In this document: one piece after another, positions 10,690-21,799 of the stretch
How positions within the stretch are numbered: the stretch's first letter is position 1
How the letters are laid out: every line of letters starts with the position of its first letter
DNA from: Chrysomallon squamiferum
Lineage: Eukaryota; Mollusca; Gastropoda; Neomphalida; Peltospiridae
DNA length: 35,000 nt
Assembly (NCBI GenBank): GCA_012295275.1
Contig: CM022673.1
Span: 9,330,788-9,365,787 of the forward strand
Direction: 5' to 3'
Translations under genes and position numbers: made by a program
The notes under the pieces: model-generated
Told to the model about the DNA's origin: nothing
What the model saw: only the letters and a program-made list of their open reading frames with translations
The model's database searches: none

Positions 10690-11640
10690 GTAAATCGTTT
10701 TTCTTTCTTTGTATCCTTCTAAGTTTGAAAAGTATTTCCAAGAAAATTTAGAGGAACCTTAATTTTAGAAACTTAAAGAATAACGAAACGACACTTTAAA
10801 AATGAAAGTAAATAAATAAATAAATAAATGTAATAATAGTAATAATAATAATAATAACAACAACAACAACAACAACATGCAAAAACATTGGTTTATCCAG
10901 TGACTCATGATTTTTGGTTCAACATATTGTGTTTAAAAAAAAAAAAAAATGTTAAAAAATTAACGATTCTGCTTGCAAATAAGTAGAAACTTTTTCGAAA
11001 TGAAGCAGTCACGAACGAATGCAAAAACCCGCTGAAACGAAGGAATGATGGAAAATAAAAGAATTCAGGAAAGCACGAAGAAGAAATGAAGGAACGATGG
11101 ACTGGAAGAAGGAAAAAATCATGGGAAGAAAATTTGGTTAATGAACTGATTAATATGTCATTGTTGAATTAACCAGCTTGTTGAACACGTTTGCTAACAG
11201 CCTTTCCTCTGAAACTATATACCGAATTATCATGTAATTCATGGAGACGTAAATCATGTTTTGATTTGTTTTGGGATTTAAAAAAAATTAATAAAAATAG
11301 AAATAAAAATGAAATAAAATGCTGTTGGGCAAAACGTGTTAGTACCTTACCAATAAAAGGAATCGAAGCATAAACATAAAAACAAGACCCGACTTGAGCT
11401 AATATTTCCTTACTCTTTTATTATTTGTTGTTCAGCCTGTTACCACAGCCTTGTAGTTCCTTGCAATTATATATGAGTAAATTTTAATCTTAATTATGAC
11501 GAAATTACGCATGTTTAAAATTGGGTTCGACATCTGGAAGTGTTTAACAATGATTCTTGTTTTGTTCGTGCTTGCATCCTCGATGACTAAATGCAGAAAT
11601 AAAAGATGTATTTGTAAAACGAAGGCTGTTTAAGATATTC
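10690..11640. other. Non-coding, moderately unique sequence
   Basis: Contains (AATA)n/(AAT)n/(AAC)n at about 10818-10876 and a GAAA/GAAGGAA-rich zone near 11,030-11,130. A 60-codon frame at 11191-11373 has no recognisable motif. No gene supported. Confidence 0.6.
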
Positions 11641-11687
11641 TAAACGAGTAACAGTTGTTTTGGACGTAACAAGAACAAGGTCCAGAC

Positions 11688-11719
11688 TATAAATATTACG
11701 ACCCTTTTCAGTGACGTCA
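11688..11719 (+). promoter_or_regulatory. TATA-like box and palindromic CRE
   Basis: TATAAATA at 11688-11695 and the perfect CREB/ATF palindrome TGACGTCA at 11712-11719 lie in unique sequence 35-66 bp before an ATG at 11754. If the TATA box is real, transcription would start near 11,718. Having the CRE downstream of TATA is unusual for a CREB promoter, so the two sites may be unrelated. Confidence 0.35.
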
Positions 11720-11753
11720 TATAAGAAATTACCGCAGAGAACTGGAGCGTAAA

Positions 11754-11984
11754 ATGTGTTGTGTAATGCGATTCGTGCTGTTTTTGATTATTTACTCAAA
11801 ATTCTGGGTCCATTACAGTATTAAACAATGCCGTGACGTTGTAATGTACCAAAACACCTTCTGCTTTGGTTCGCCATTTTGTGATATTTCCTCTGATGTC
11901 GTCATAGGTCTTGGACCAATAAGGGCAAACGATAAACTACACCGTAACAAAATCTACTTGAGATCGATTTTCTTTTCATGTTGA
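11754..11984 (+). CDS. Small ORF, possible secreted or membrane micropeptide (76 aa)
   Basis: The frame begins at ATG (A at -3) and ends in TGA. It is free of simple repeats. Residues 5-19 form a hydrophobic segment (MRFVLFLIIYSKFWV) that resembles a signal peptide or anchor. Cysteines fall at residues 2, 3, 26, 37, 43 and 76. A TATA-like box and CRE lie just upstream. No recognisable polyadenylation signal sits close behind the stop; AATAAAA occurs only about 350 bp downstream. The family is not recognised. The spacing of promoter-like signals to the ATG is suggestive, but 76 codons can be open by chance, so this stays a hypothesis. Confidence 0.25.
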   Translation: MCCVMRFVLFLIIYSKFWVHYSIKQCRDVVMYQNTFCFGSPFCDISSDVVIGLGPIRANDKLHRNKIYLRSIFFSC

Positions 11985-12560
11985 AGAAACCAGAATAAGA
12001 TATATTATACGCTGTTGACATGGTGTTTGTATTTACATGGTAACCTATCCCAAGGTTAACCAACTGAATACGGTAACCAAATATTGACACTTAATCGTTA
12101 ATGCGCATGTCAGTACAAAACACTCAAAAGTATCCATGTTTGATTCTGACACCATCACGTCACGCTAGGATTTAAGTAGACTGCAAAAGTCATTGAAACT
12201 ACATCAAAAACAATTATTTCAAACAAACATCAAAAAAAGAAATAACACTAGACATACCAATAATGTAAAACTGCTAAATTATTGTGTTTTTTTAATTATT
12301 ATTATTATTCTTGTAATACATATTTTAAAGAGTCGTCTAATAAAATTATTATACTTTTCTAAAAGGTAACTCTGTACTAATTAAACAATTTTTCTTAGAT
12401 AATAGCAAAACTTTGAAATTTCGGAAAAATATTTTATCACTTTTCTTTTAATATAAATCAAACAAAATTACAAATTGAAATAACGAGATTTTTTATCTGT
12501 AACACTACATGTCTGTAACTTAATTATTAAACTGATACAATTATTATAAGTCGAAAATGT
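11985..12560. other. Unique block then AT-rich DNA
   Basis: Up to about 12,180 the sequence is unique, with CGTCACG and GTCGTCATAG near-CRE motifs. Thereafter it is AT-rich without a gene. Confidence 0.5.
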
Positions 12561-12578
12561 CATATTGTTTTCTCGAAG

Positions 12579-12580
<2 letters not shown>

Positions 12581-12627
<47 letters not shown>

Positions 12628-12632
12628 TTTTT
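12581..12632. repeat. (AT)15 followed by poly-T (22)
   Basis: Compound simple repeat. Confidence 0.95.
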
Positions 12633-12639
12633 CCAAACG

Positions 12640-13200
12640 CAGAGAAATAAAGATTTGAAATTAACACGAAATCATCAAACAGCAAATTAAATGTAAAAAT
12701 CGACTGTTCCCATCACAAATGTTTAATCTATAACAACAACACAGATGTCAGATAGATAATCTGGTTATCTTTCGCAACTTATTATCTTTCGTAAATATTA
12801 CGCAGAGCCGTATCAGCAATGAATCAGAGAAATTCAGTTACTGTTCATTAAATTTTTTTTCAATGCAAAATATAATATACGTTTTGTCATGCTTCCAACC
12901 ATGACCAAGGTAAACTGGCTAAAGTCAAGCTGTGGCAGCAATAATCGACGTGTGATGAATGCAGAGACCTTGAAGAACCCAAACTAAACACAGAAATCAG
13001 ACTAATCGAGTGAGCAGTCTTGCATGTTGCTTCATCAACGTCCGAGCGATATTGGAATCTGTCTTCGCCCCGGAGGCTGCCTATTAATTTAAGAGTGCAG
13101 TAAAAAAATGTACACAGCTTGTGACAGTCAGACCAGAAATATCGAAAACTAATAAAGTCGGACTACGAAATGTATGGAAATATAAAGATGGGAGATTGAT
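12640..13200. other. Mixed sequence with a unique block at about 12,880-13,100
   Basis: 12,880-13,100 is GC-richer and unique, with a 28-codon ATG frame at about 12,901 ending in TAA. No motif is recognised. It may be a diverged mobile-element fragment or a regulatory block. Confidence 0.4.
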
Positions 13201-13203
13201 GTT

Positions 13204-13238
13204 GGGGGGGGGTTTTTTTTTTTTTTTTTTTTTTTTTT
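13204..13238. repeat. G9 followed by T26
   Basis: A G-run joined directly to a T-run. Confidence 0.9.
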
Positions 13239-13249
13239 GTGTCGTTGTT

Positions 13250-13615
13250 GTTTTTACCTTTCACTGCATCTCTGTCTTTCTTTCTGTTTCTTTATCTACA
13301 TCTGTCTGTGTATCTCTTTCTGTGTTATCTTTATCTCTATCTTTTTCACTCTATTTCTGTAATATAACTTTCGGTATCTACTTCTCTCTTTCTCGCACCC
13401 TCTCTCTGTATCTGTCTGTCTCTCTCTCTCTGTTGAAATAAACTTCACCATATCTCTCTTTCACACACGCATAACACACACACACACGCATACAAACACA
13501 TATACCATACACCCAGATACAGAGCACACACACACACATATACATACACACACACACACAGACAAAAACACGCATACACACACCTGCATTTATAGACACA
13601 CAGACACATTTTTAA
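13250..13615. repeat. Imperfect CT-rich then CA-rich tract
   Basis: Degenerate TCTCTG/TTTCTG units to about 13,435, then imperfect (CA)n with GCATA interruptions to 13,610. The 106- and 73-codon frames here are repeat shadows. Confidence 0.9.
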
Positions 13616-13619
13616 ATTT

Positions 13620-14142
13620 TTGTCGGGGTTTTGTTTTTATTTTTTATTTATCTTCTTGAGTGTTTTGTGTCTTCCTTGTACTTGATCATGATGATGACGA
13701 TGTTGATTTTGACCGAATATTTATATATTTTTATGGCTGCTGAAGTTGTTGTTTTAGTTACTTTTCTTTAATACTACCAACAACATAGAATCAAAGTCGT
13801 CCTTTGTTGTATGTGATGATTGAAAATTACAAGGATACTTCATGGGATTCAGCAAAGAACGTAATGAAATGAACCAAATGCTTTATCGATATCACACATT
13901 TTATAATTAACTTAGATTGAGAAATAAACTTTCTTTTATAATAATGAAATGGAGTTAAAAAACCTACCGCCATAACATGAGTTGTTCTTTTTGATAATAT
14001 CGCGATTATACTTTTTTTTTATTTTTTTTTTTTTAAAAATATCTAAAAAAAAAATCCCTGGTTACATCTGAATGGTTGGTTGCTGATAACAGTTATAGGG
14101 TTTGATTAAACAACTATTTTAATTATAATTAACTCAAAACAA

Positions 14143-14182
<40 letters not shown>

Positions 14183-14520
14183 CAAATGGTTCTTTCATTT
14201 CTTATGTAACGTGTCGCAGGATCAGTTTTCCTCGATATTTTTTTTTCCTGTTCCACTACTGCTCCACAACTGGCTTATCGAATGCAATGGTATATATTTT
14301 TTTTTCTGGTCAAGGAATCTCTGTATAAAAGATTCCTCGCTGTTAAGTGATAATTTTAATCTACAGCATCCTGGCAATAAACTTTTTTTCTGTTTCTCTC
14401 TCTCTCGTTTCAGCAGCATGTAAGAAAACATATGATTCGTTACCTAATGTCCTTTACAGTTAGAAAAAAAGAAAAAAAACAAGCTTTAAGTGTCATTAAA
14501 TACTCATTAATTTCCATTTA
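13620..14520. other. AT-rich non-coding DNA
   Basis: Contains (GAT)n near 13,688 and (AAT)n at 14144-14180. No gene supported. Confidence 0.65.
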
Positions 14521-14860
14521 ATTTCCACGTAAACATGTGATGCATTCACAGCCATTTTGTGCAAACATCATAGCATATCGTATTTCTATGTAATTGTACA
14601 GCTTATGTGTATGATTCATTCGAACTGTCAGTCGATGTGGAGAAAATATAAATTGCATCTTGAAAAAAAAAACACACCACCAAACTTTGATGTCATCGAT
14701 TGTCACAAAACAAGCTGATAATGAGTACATTAAAAGAAACAATGTGAATGGGCGATACTTAACGGAATACGCTTACAGAGGACGGTAATCGTGCGCGAAT
14801 CACGCGAGAAACACGTGCGCACGCACGTGAAGCATGAATTCAAATACAGTAAAAACACAC
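14520..14860. promoter_or_regulatory. Unique block with paired CACGTG E-boxes
   Basis: Non-repetitive sequence ending in a CpG-rich patch. 14812-14829 reads CACGTGCGCACGCACGTG: two perfect E-boxes in a CACGTGCG/CGCACGTG inverted repeat, starts 12 bp apart. Upstream within 30 bp are CGTGCGCG and CACGCGAG. Such E-boxes are bound by Myc/USF/MiT-class bHLH proteins; function here is inferred. The 74-codon minus-strand frame across 14518-14742 shows no recognised motif. Confidence 0.35.
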
Positions 14861-15057
14861 ACACATATTTATTAACATGTACAGCTATTGTTTTTGTACA
14901 TAGCTAAACTTGTATTTTATATCTGGCATAATAAATTCGCTCCATTAGATTTCTGAAAACCCTTGATCCGCCCAATGTAAATTAATTTCACAGTTAATTC
15001 TAAAGCATTTCAAATATCACGAAATTACTAGATATATTTGATTTTTCTTCTTCTCCT

Positions 15058-15079
15058 TTTTTTTTTTTTTTTTTTTTTT
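15058..15079. repeat. Poly-T tract
   Basis: Homopolymer of about 22 T. Confidence 0.9.
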
Positions 15080-15164
15080 CTTTTGTGGAACGAAATTTAA
15101 CAAGGTCCATGTTTGAAACTGTGGATTTTTTCTGATATTCGATTTTAATCAAAAGAAATAGTTC

Positions 15165-15303
15165 GAACGAAGAGAGAGAGGAGAAGAAAAAGCGAGAGAG
15201 AAAGAGAGAGAGAAGGGGACATATAAAGAGTATGCGTGTATGTGTGTGTGAATTTGTGTGTTTGTGCGTGCGCGTGTGAGTGTATGTATGTATGAGTGTG
15301 TGT
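15165..15303. repeat. GA-rich then imperfect (TG)n tract
   Basis: Purine tract 15165-15215, then GT-rich units with ATG/CG interruptions to 15303. Confidence 0.85.
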
Positions 15304-15950
<647 letters not shown>

Positions 15951-16132
15951 AAACAAAAGTGTGACATCGAGACAATTAGAAAAACAAACTAAAGACAAAG
16001 AGAATTTCCGTTTTCAAATTTGTTTGTGTCTAATTCATATCCAATGATAATTTAATAAAGTACATGTTTTTATTTGTTTGTTTTGTTTTCCACTTTTGAC
16101 ATCGTAAGAAGGGAAAAACGAGAACAATTACC

Positions 16133-16138
<6 letters not shown>

Positions 16139-16210
<72 letters not shown>
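16139..16210. repeat. (GA)n microsatellite (36 units)
   Basis: A second long GA run only 190 bp after the previous one. Confidence 0.95.
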
Positions 16211-16213
<3 letters not shown>

Positions 16214-16299
16214 CGTCACTTCACTAATCGTTTTTCACTAGGCTAGTCGTATTGACAAGCAGTTAGGAATCTTTAACAAATTTTTTTTTTTAATCATAG

Positions 16300-16680
16300 A
16301 CTATTGGTTGATATGGGAAGATTGTAATGAGGTCTATTCCTACGTAAATCTGTTTTGGAATAACGAAAACTTTGACATCAAGTCCGCGTTTGTTGTTTTA
16401 TTTTCATGCCAAAATTTGTATGCTGTTTCATGCATCCCCCCCACCCCTAAAGGACTTGATTCAAAAGATAAGATTAAGATTTTAAAGCTTATTATCCAAG
16501 TTAATAACGAAGTTCATTATACGTACATAAAGGCCACGCCTTCTTTTGTCACGTTACGTAACACTGATAACACGTGTTCAGACGAAAACATTGACTGACA
16601 GGAGTCAAATTCAAAGTGAAATAGAGCGTATGACGTAACAATATCAGGTCAGTGTTAAATGTGACCCGCAGTTTGTGTAA
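16300..16680. promoter_or_regulatory. Unique block with palindromic bZIP and E-box sites
   Basis: GTTACGTAAC (16553-16562, a 10-bp palindrome of the PAR-bZIP/C/EBP type), AACACGTGTT (16569-16578, E-box palindrome) and TGACGTAA (16631-16638, ATF/CRE half) lie within 86 bp of each other in non-repetitive sequence. A C-rich run (CCCCCCACCCC) sits at about 16436. A plus-strand frame of 95 codons to 16598 contains no Met at all, so it could only be an internal exon. Regulatory function is inferred. Confidence 0.3.
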
Positions 16681-16833
16681 AATTTGTTAGTGAAATATTG
16701 TTTTTTCTTTGTAGCGTGCTTTAAAAGAAAAATAATGTCTAGCGGATTTTGTAACAAGAAATTTCAAAAAAAGTTTATTTTTATAATAAATCTAAGTAAA
16801 TTGAAAGTTGTATTTAGATTGCAGTTCAATTTA

Positions 16834-16843
<10 letters not shown>

Positions 16844-16901
<58 letters not shown>
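16844..16901. repeat. (CA)29 microsatellite
   Basis: Uninterrupted CA run preceded by a short TA run. Confidence 0.95.
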
Positions 16902-16902
<1 letters not shown>

Positions 16903-16979
16903 ATAGTAAGAAACTGATATAAAATCAGGTTTTATAAGATGTAAATCTAATAAATTAACAAATATAATTATTTTACTCC

Positions 16980-17105
16980 GATGCTGCTGTCGTTGTTGTT
17001 TTGGTTGTTGTGGTTGTTTTTGTTTGTCTGTGGTTTTATTGTTGTTGTTGGTAAGGGGTTTGTTGTTTGCAATTGTCTGATTTTCTGTTGTTGTTGTTGT
17101 TGTGG
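16980..17105. repeat. Degenerate (GTT)n tract
   Basis: GTTGTTGTT and TGTTTTTG units with interruptions. The minus-strand Thr/Asn/Gln frame across it is a repeat translation. Confidence 0.85.
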
Positions 17106-17159
17106 ATTTTTTTAATAAAATTTTGCTATTCTTTAGCTCTTTGCAGGTTTTTGTAAAAC

Positions 17160-18090
17160 ACATCGCTTTGCAAAGTCATAGTATTGAAACACTGAAGTCT
17201 TAAAAGCAAAAACAATGTTGAAAACATAAACATTTGTTTCTATTTCTATTTCTAATGCTTACCTAAGTACTAATTGCCAAAAAAATAAAATCAGAAAAAG
17301 TCAAACATTTATACTGAACAAGGTTTTCGATTTAATATAATTACTGCATATAATAATGCTCTTATGTCGACTTACGAATATAAGTAATAAAACATTATTA
17401 ACCTGACATCAATTAACCAATATAATTTTTCAAAATAATAAATTAATTCGTAGAAATTAAAAAATGATTTTCCAAAATTTCTATTAACTAACGTGATGAA
17501 AAACATGCTTATTAAGAATTAGATAACTGAAATGCCCTCTTTGAAAAAAAAAAAAAAAATTATTTTACCAAAATAATCTGAAATTTTAGCCGAAATAAAA
17601 AAAAAAAAAAAAAAAATAACTGGAAATGTATTTTTGATAATTATAACTTCATTTTCATCATATTAGTCGGAAGTTTCTCAATAACACTTCATTATAGTCA
17701 TAACTGCATGAAGATTGTTCACACTAATTCAGTTTTTCATTAAAGTGGTAAATGATATTTATAACATCTGGGTAACTCAGTTGGAAATATAAAGTTTTTA
17801 GCCTACCAACAAAATGCGAAATATATTTTTAACATAGTTTTTATGTACGTATGTATGTATGTATTTATGTATGTTTGTATCTATATACATGTATTTATTT
17901 ATTTATTTATTTATTTATTTATTTGTATGTCAATAATGATAATAATAATTTAATATAAATACACGAGCTGAACAATTAGCACAACACACTTTTTAAATAA
18001 GTCTCCATTTAATTATCTGTCGAATCGCTTAAAAGTCTTTTTTTGTTACATTTTGCTTTAAAATTTGATTTTGAAGTTTCTATTTTCTTT
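17160..18090. other. AT-rich non-coding DNA
   Basis: Poly-A runs at about 17,543 and 17,597, (GTAT)n near 17,845 and (TTTA)n at about 17,890-17,922. No gene. Confidence 0.75.
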
Positions 18091-18098
18091 TTTCTTTA

Positions 18099-18121
18099 AT
18101 TATTATTATTATTATTATTAT

Positions 18122-18180
<59 letters not shown>

Positions 18181-18181
18181 T
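18099..18181. repeat. (TTA)n then (TAG)n compound microsatellite
   Basis: Eight TTA units pass directly into about twenty TAG units, the same TTA/TAG pairing as at 427-543. Confidence 0.95.
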
Positions 18182-18370
18182 TTGGTAGGATTTGTTTTAT
18201 TTTTGTCTGTTTGTTGCTGGGGTTGTTCGTTTATTTTATATTTACCAGCAGAATCGAATTTTAAGAGTCCAATAGTCAATTACAAAAAGGAAAATAATAA
18301 AAGAAAAAAGAAAAAAAAAGAAAAAGAATAAAAAAAAAAATTCTTCCCTGTTTAAAAACAAATAATAAAC

Positions 18371-18420
<50 letters not shown>

Positions 18421-18444
18421 CATAATAATAATAATAATAATAAC

Positions 18445-18475
<31 letters not shown>

Positions 18476-18477
18476 AT
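18371..18477. repeat. (AAT)n then (AAAT)n compound microsatellite
   Basis: AAT units with one C interruption at 18421, then (AAAT)n from about 18446. Confidence 0.95.
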
Positions 18478-18479
18478 CT

Positions 18480-18890
18480 ATAATATGTTTCGCAACACAT
18501 CAAATAATTCAGAAAATCAAATTAGAAATCTTTGACTCGTAATAAAAGATATTTTTCAGTATTTTAAATTTCCTTTAGGAAAACAAAAATGTTTTACATG
18601 TTGCACGATAACATAACTCACTTAAGTACGCCATCAACATAGTGGTCATTAATAATGGAAAATTAATAATAATACAGTTAGTACCCAGATGTCGCAGTAG
18701 TTCTTGTTTTTGTTGTTAAACGTTGATGAGTTTGGAAGAAAACATCAAAGACATATATATTTATTTGTTGATTATGTACGGATATTAAAAAGTTATTAAT
18801 AATAGGTAATTTTGTACGTATGTTTTAATGTGCTAATTTGCATTTCATGACAACATATTTTATCAAATTAATTACTGTAATGATTATTAA
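18480..18890. other. AT-rich unique DNA
   Basis: No gene or clear element seen. Confidence 0.6.
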
Positions 18891-18893
<3 letters not shown>

Positions 18894-18929
<36 letters not shown>

Positions 18930-18963
18930 CATACACACATACACACATACACACATACACACA
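18894..18963. repeat. (AT)n then (ACACACAT)n
   Basis: AT run to about 18925, then octamer units to 18963, followed by GGCGCGCGC. Confidence 0.9.
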
Positions 18964-19162
18964 GGCGCGCGCAAGCCTTTACTTACACGTATGTAAGCGT
19001 ATATTTATTTTTGTATGTAATAAACAAAAATACGAATAAAGTAAATCAGATACATTTTTATTTCACAATCTCCATGATATCTTATCTTATAATGTTTATA
19101 TATGTAATTCTAAATTTTATACGGAAACTCCATTACCTCAGGCTTTTAAAATCTTTAATTCT

Positions 19163-19248
19163 TATATATATATATATATATATATATATACTTAAATAAT
19201 ATTTAAATATATATATATATATATATATATACTTAAATAATATTTAAA
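19163..19248. repeat. Duplicated (TA)n plus CTTAAATAATATTTAAA unit
   Basis: The 17-bp CTTAAATAATATTTAAA occurs at 19191-19207 and again at 19232-19248, each preceded by a TA run. The motif is nearly palindromic. A local 41-bp tandem duplication is the simplest explanation. Confidence 0.9.
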
Positions 19249-19259
19249 CTAAGTAAATC

Positions 19260-20320
19260 ACACATACTTCCATGATTCCAAGCAGTGTCTGTAATTTGTT
19301 CAAAATTGTTTTTAAATTGTTTACCTACATACCTATACATACACACGAAAAAAACATATGCATATATTCAGTGTTGAATGCATTTATATCTCTATGTATG
19401 TATGTGAGGTGTATATACTATTTTATATGGATATGTATATATGTATGTTATGAGTAGATGATTTGTATTTGTTTATTTGATTTTATTTAAACTTATTTTT
19501 AAATTTCCCATTGTAATTTTGAATTTTATGTACCTATTCCTGTTACTGATGTATTTTAAATTGTTCTTTTAAATTATTAGATTAAATTTAAATTTTATAT
19601 TAACTAATAAGTGGACATTAATGATGTTGTAAAACAAATGTTTAAATAAATAACTAAAGACAGTATTATTAGAGAAATACAGTCTGACAAAAACAGAAAA
19701 GTTAAATAAACAGAATGTTAATTTTAGATACAAATTAAATTTAAAGTAATACGTTTTATTTTATATATAGAAGGCTTAATAATATTTTTCTTTTAAAATG
19801 TATCTTTCAAATGATATAATTATGAAATTTTAATCAGAAATGAAGATAAGAGTATATTATTAACAGAAATAAAAGATAACGACAAATTTCATAAGTATAT
19901 CAAAACGTTTTTATATTTACTTTATGATTACATTTTTATCTTTAATTATAAATTCCATACTGAAGCCTGGCTGTGGATTTGTCTTTTAATATATTCTCTA
20001 GCAGATATTTATTAGCATTGTAACAGCTATTGTACTAAACATTTTCTCTAACCTTACCTGAGTATGAGTGTGTAAGATTTTACACAGATAAAGACACAAA
20101 ATTTACTAACAACAATCAAAAACATTTACTAATATTATTAATATACTTTTTTTTATTAAAACAAAATCCTACTTAAAAACATATCACATTGCTAGTCTTA
20201 ATTAATAATTATTTAAAATATTATTAAAGAAATATTCAACCCCAAGCATTCATTACTTTTGAGCTATTGCAATCAGTTAGTATTAAACCAGAAATTTTTA
20301 CAGATGTGTACATCATACAT
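19260..20320. other. AT-rich unique DNA
   Basis: No credible coding frame. ORFs near 19.0-19.5 kb are short and A/T-driven. Confidence 0.65.
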
Positions 20321-20329
20321 ACGATACGG

Positions 20330-20700
20330 CCGTCCCTTATAATAGTCCATTGTCGAGTCGCATATTAGAGAAACAATACGAAACTTTGGCACTGCATTTT
20401 ACCATTCATTACACAGTGTACCGCGTGGCTTAGCCTTTTCATTACGTGACATACACTGCTGTGTCACAGTGCCCTGTGACATTCCTTACCACGACACATA
20501 CCGTACTGTATACTGTATAATTCCTCGCAATACTTTTTTCATATGCCATTTCATACGGTCCTTACCATAACTTACGCTACCATATTAATGTGTTTAGAAT
20601 TATCCCTTCCCAAAAGTTAAAGTACCATTTCTTCCAGCTTTATATGGTTTCTTGTCTCATCAGTTATGTATCATTTCAATGTTTTATATTATTCCTTGTC

Positions 20701-20737
<37 letters not shown>

Positions 20738-21200
20738 TATCTGTAACATATCTTATCGTCTGGTATTATTCCTGTAATATCGCAGTTTTCTATTCCTCAC
20801 CGTAATATACGACATTGCGTTATATGGTCCTATAAATAGTATTCCTTGCCATTGCGTAACGTTATTATGACGTATCGTCGTAAATTATTCATTGTCATAA
20901 CCTACGATATGATGACGTATTTGGCGAATGTCATTTACTGGCGTAATGTATAACATCATGGTTTTGTGATCAATGTGGTTCTTTGCCCCAAGATGCTATA
21001 TCATGTTTTTATGTTCTTTATTATCCATTTTTTAACATCATGTAAAATTGTCCGATATGTTTTCACACCGTAGCTTATTACAAGACTCTATAGCATTCAT
21101 TGTTGTAAAAAACAAAATATACTATACATATTAATCCACGGTACTTCATACCATACGACGCATTACTGTAATATGCCATATCAAGACTTATCTGTTTTTC
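20330..21200. repeat. Highly diverged tandem-repeat field (unit about 35-50 bp)
   Basis: An ATTCCTTGCCATAAC-like element recurs. Anchors include about 20481, 20520, 20557, 20647, 20691, 20768, 20792, 20841 and 20887, with the spacer usually containing TACGATAT or TATATGG variants. Spacing varies (24-49 bp, apart from one gap enlarged by an A/(TA)n insertion at 20701-20740). The sequence is GC-richer than its flanks and rich in CG-containing words. It looks like an old satellite-type array. Confidence 0.55.
20701..20740. repeat. Poly-A then (TA)n inside the diverged array
   Basis: A15 followed by about twelve TA units. It enlarges the spacing between two flanking repeat units. Confidence 0.9.
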
Positions 21201-21349
21201 TATTTCTTGAAACCATGCAACACATTATTCAAATAACTAAATAATTCAGCTATTCAGTTCTTCATTCTTTTCTTCACCATCTTTAAGAAGATTTTCATGT
21301 CTGGCTACCAAAAAATCACATTTTGCTAACAAAATGCAATGTTTATATT

Positions 21350-21790
21350 GCAAAATTACGACTCTCTGTTCTTAACATAACAGATGTCGTTGCCAAAATA
21401 TTACTTACGATTGTCAGTATATTAGGTGCAGTTATCAGAATACTGCGTTTCAGAGCTAAACTAATAAGTACCACTGAAAAATAATGTATACTATTCAAAA
21501 ATATTACGTAACAGATGATATTACCATAATAAAACATATTACTGTCGACAGAATAGGTATCTTTAATACAACTGGACATATTGCAGTCAACCTAACAGAT
21601 GTCTATATTCAGATCTGACATATTACCGTCAACATAACAAGTGTCATCATCAAAATATCGCATGTTACTGTCAACATATTAACTGCCATTATTGCAGGTT
21701 TGACATATTACTGTCAACATCGTAGGTGTCGCTGTCAAAATATCGCATTCAGTGTCACGTTAAAATATGATAACCAAAATATTAATTAAG
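21350..21790. repeat. 42-bp tandem repeat array (about ten diverged units)
   Basis: CATATTACTGTCAACATA-like starts fall at 21535, 21577, 21619, 21661, 21704 and 21746 (spacings 42, 42, 42, 43, 42). The second half of each unit resembles CAGGTGTCATTGTCAAAATA. Weaker copies continue left to about 21350. Because 42 is a multiple of three, a 78-codon minus-strand frame stays open through part of it; no Met-initiated gene is implied. Confidence 0.85.
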
Positions 21791-21799
21791 TGCAACCAG

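Noticed and set aside
16308-16598. 95-codon plus-strand open frame in unique sequence
   Set aside because: It has no Met codon, starts after a T-tract and TAA, and shows no domain. It could be an internal exon but lacks clear acceptor and donor, so it was not called as a gene.
18371-18477. Regular repeats considered as a CRISPR-like or regulatory array
   Set aside because: These are plain tri- and tetranucleotide microsatellites with no unique spacers. No CRISPR array exists in the window.
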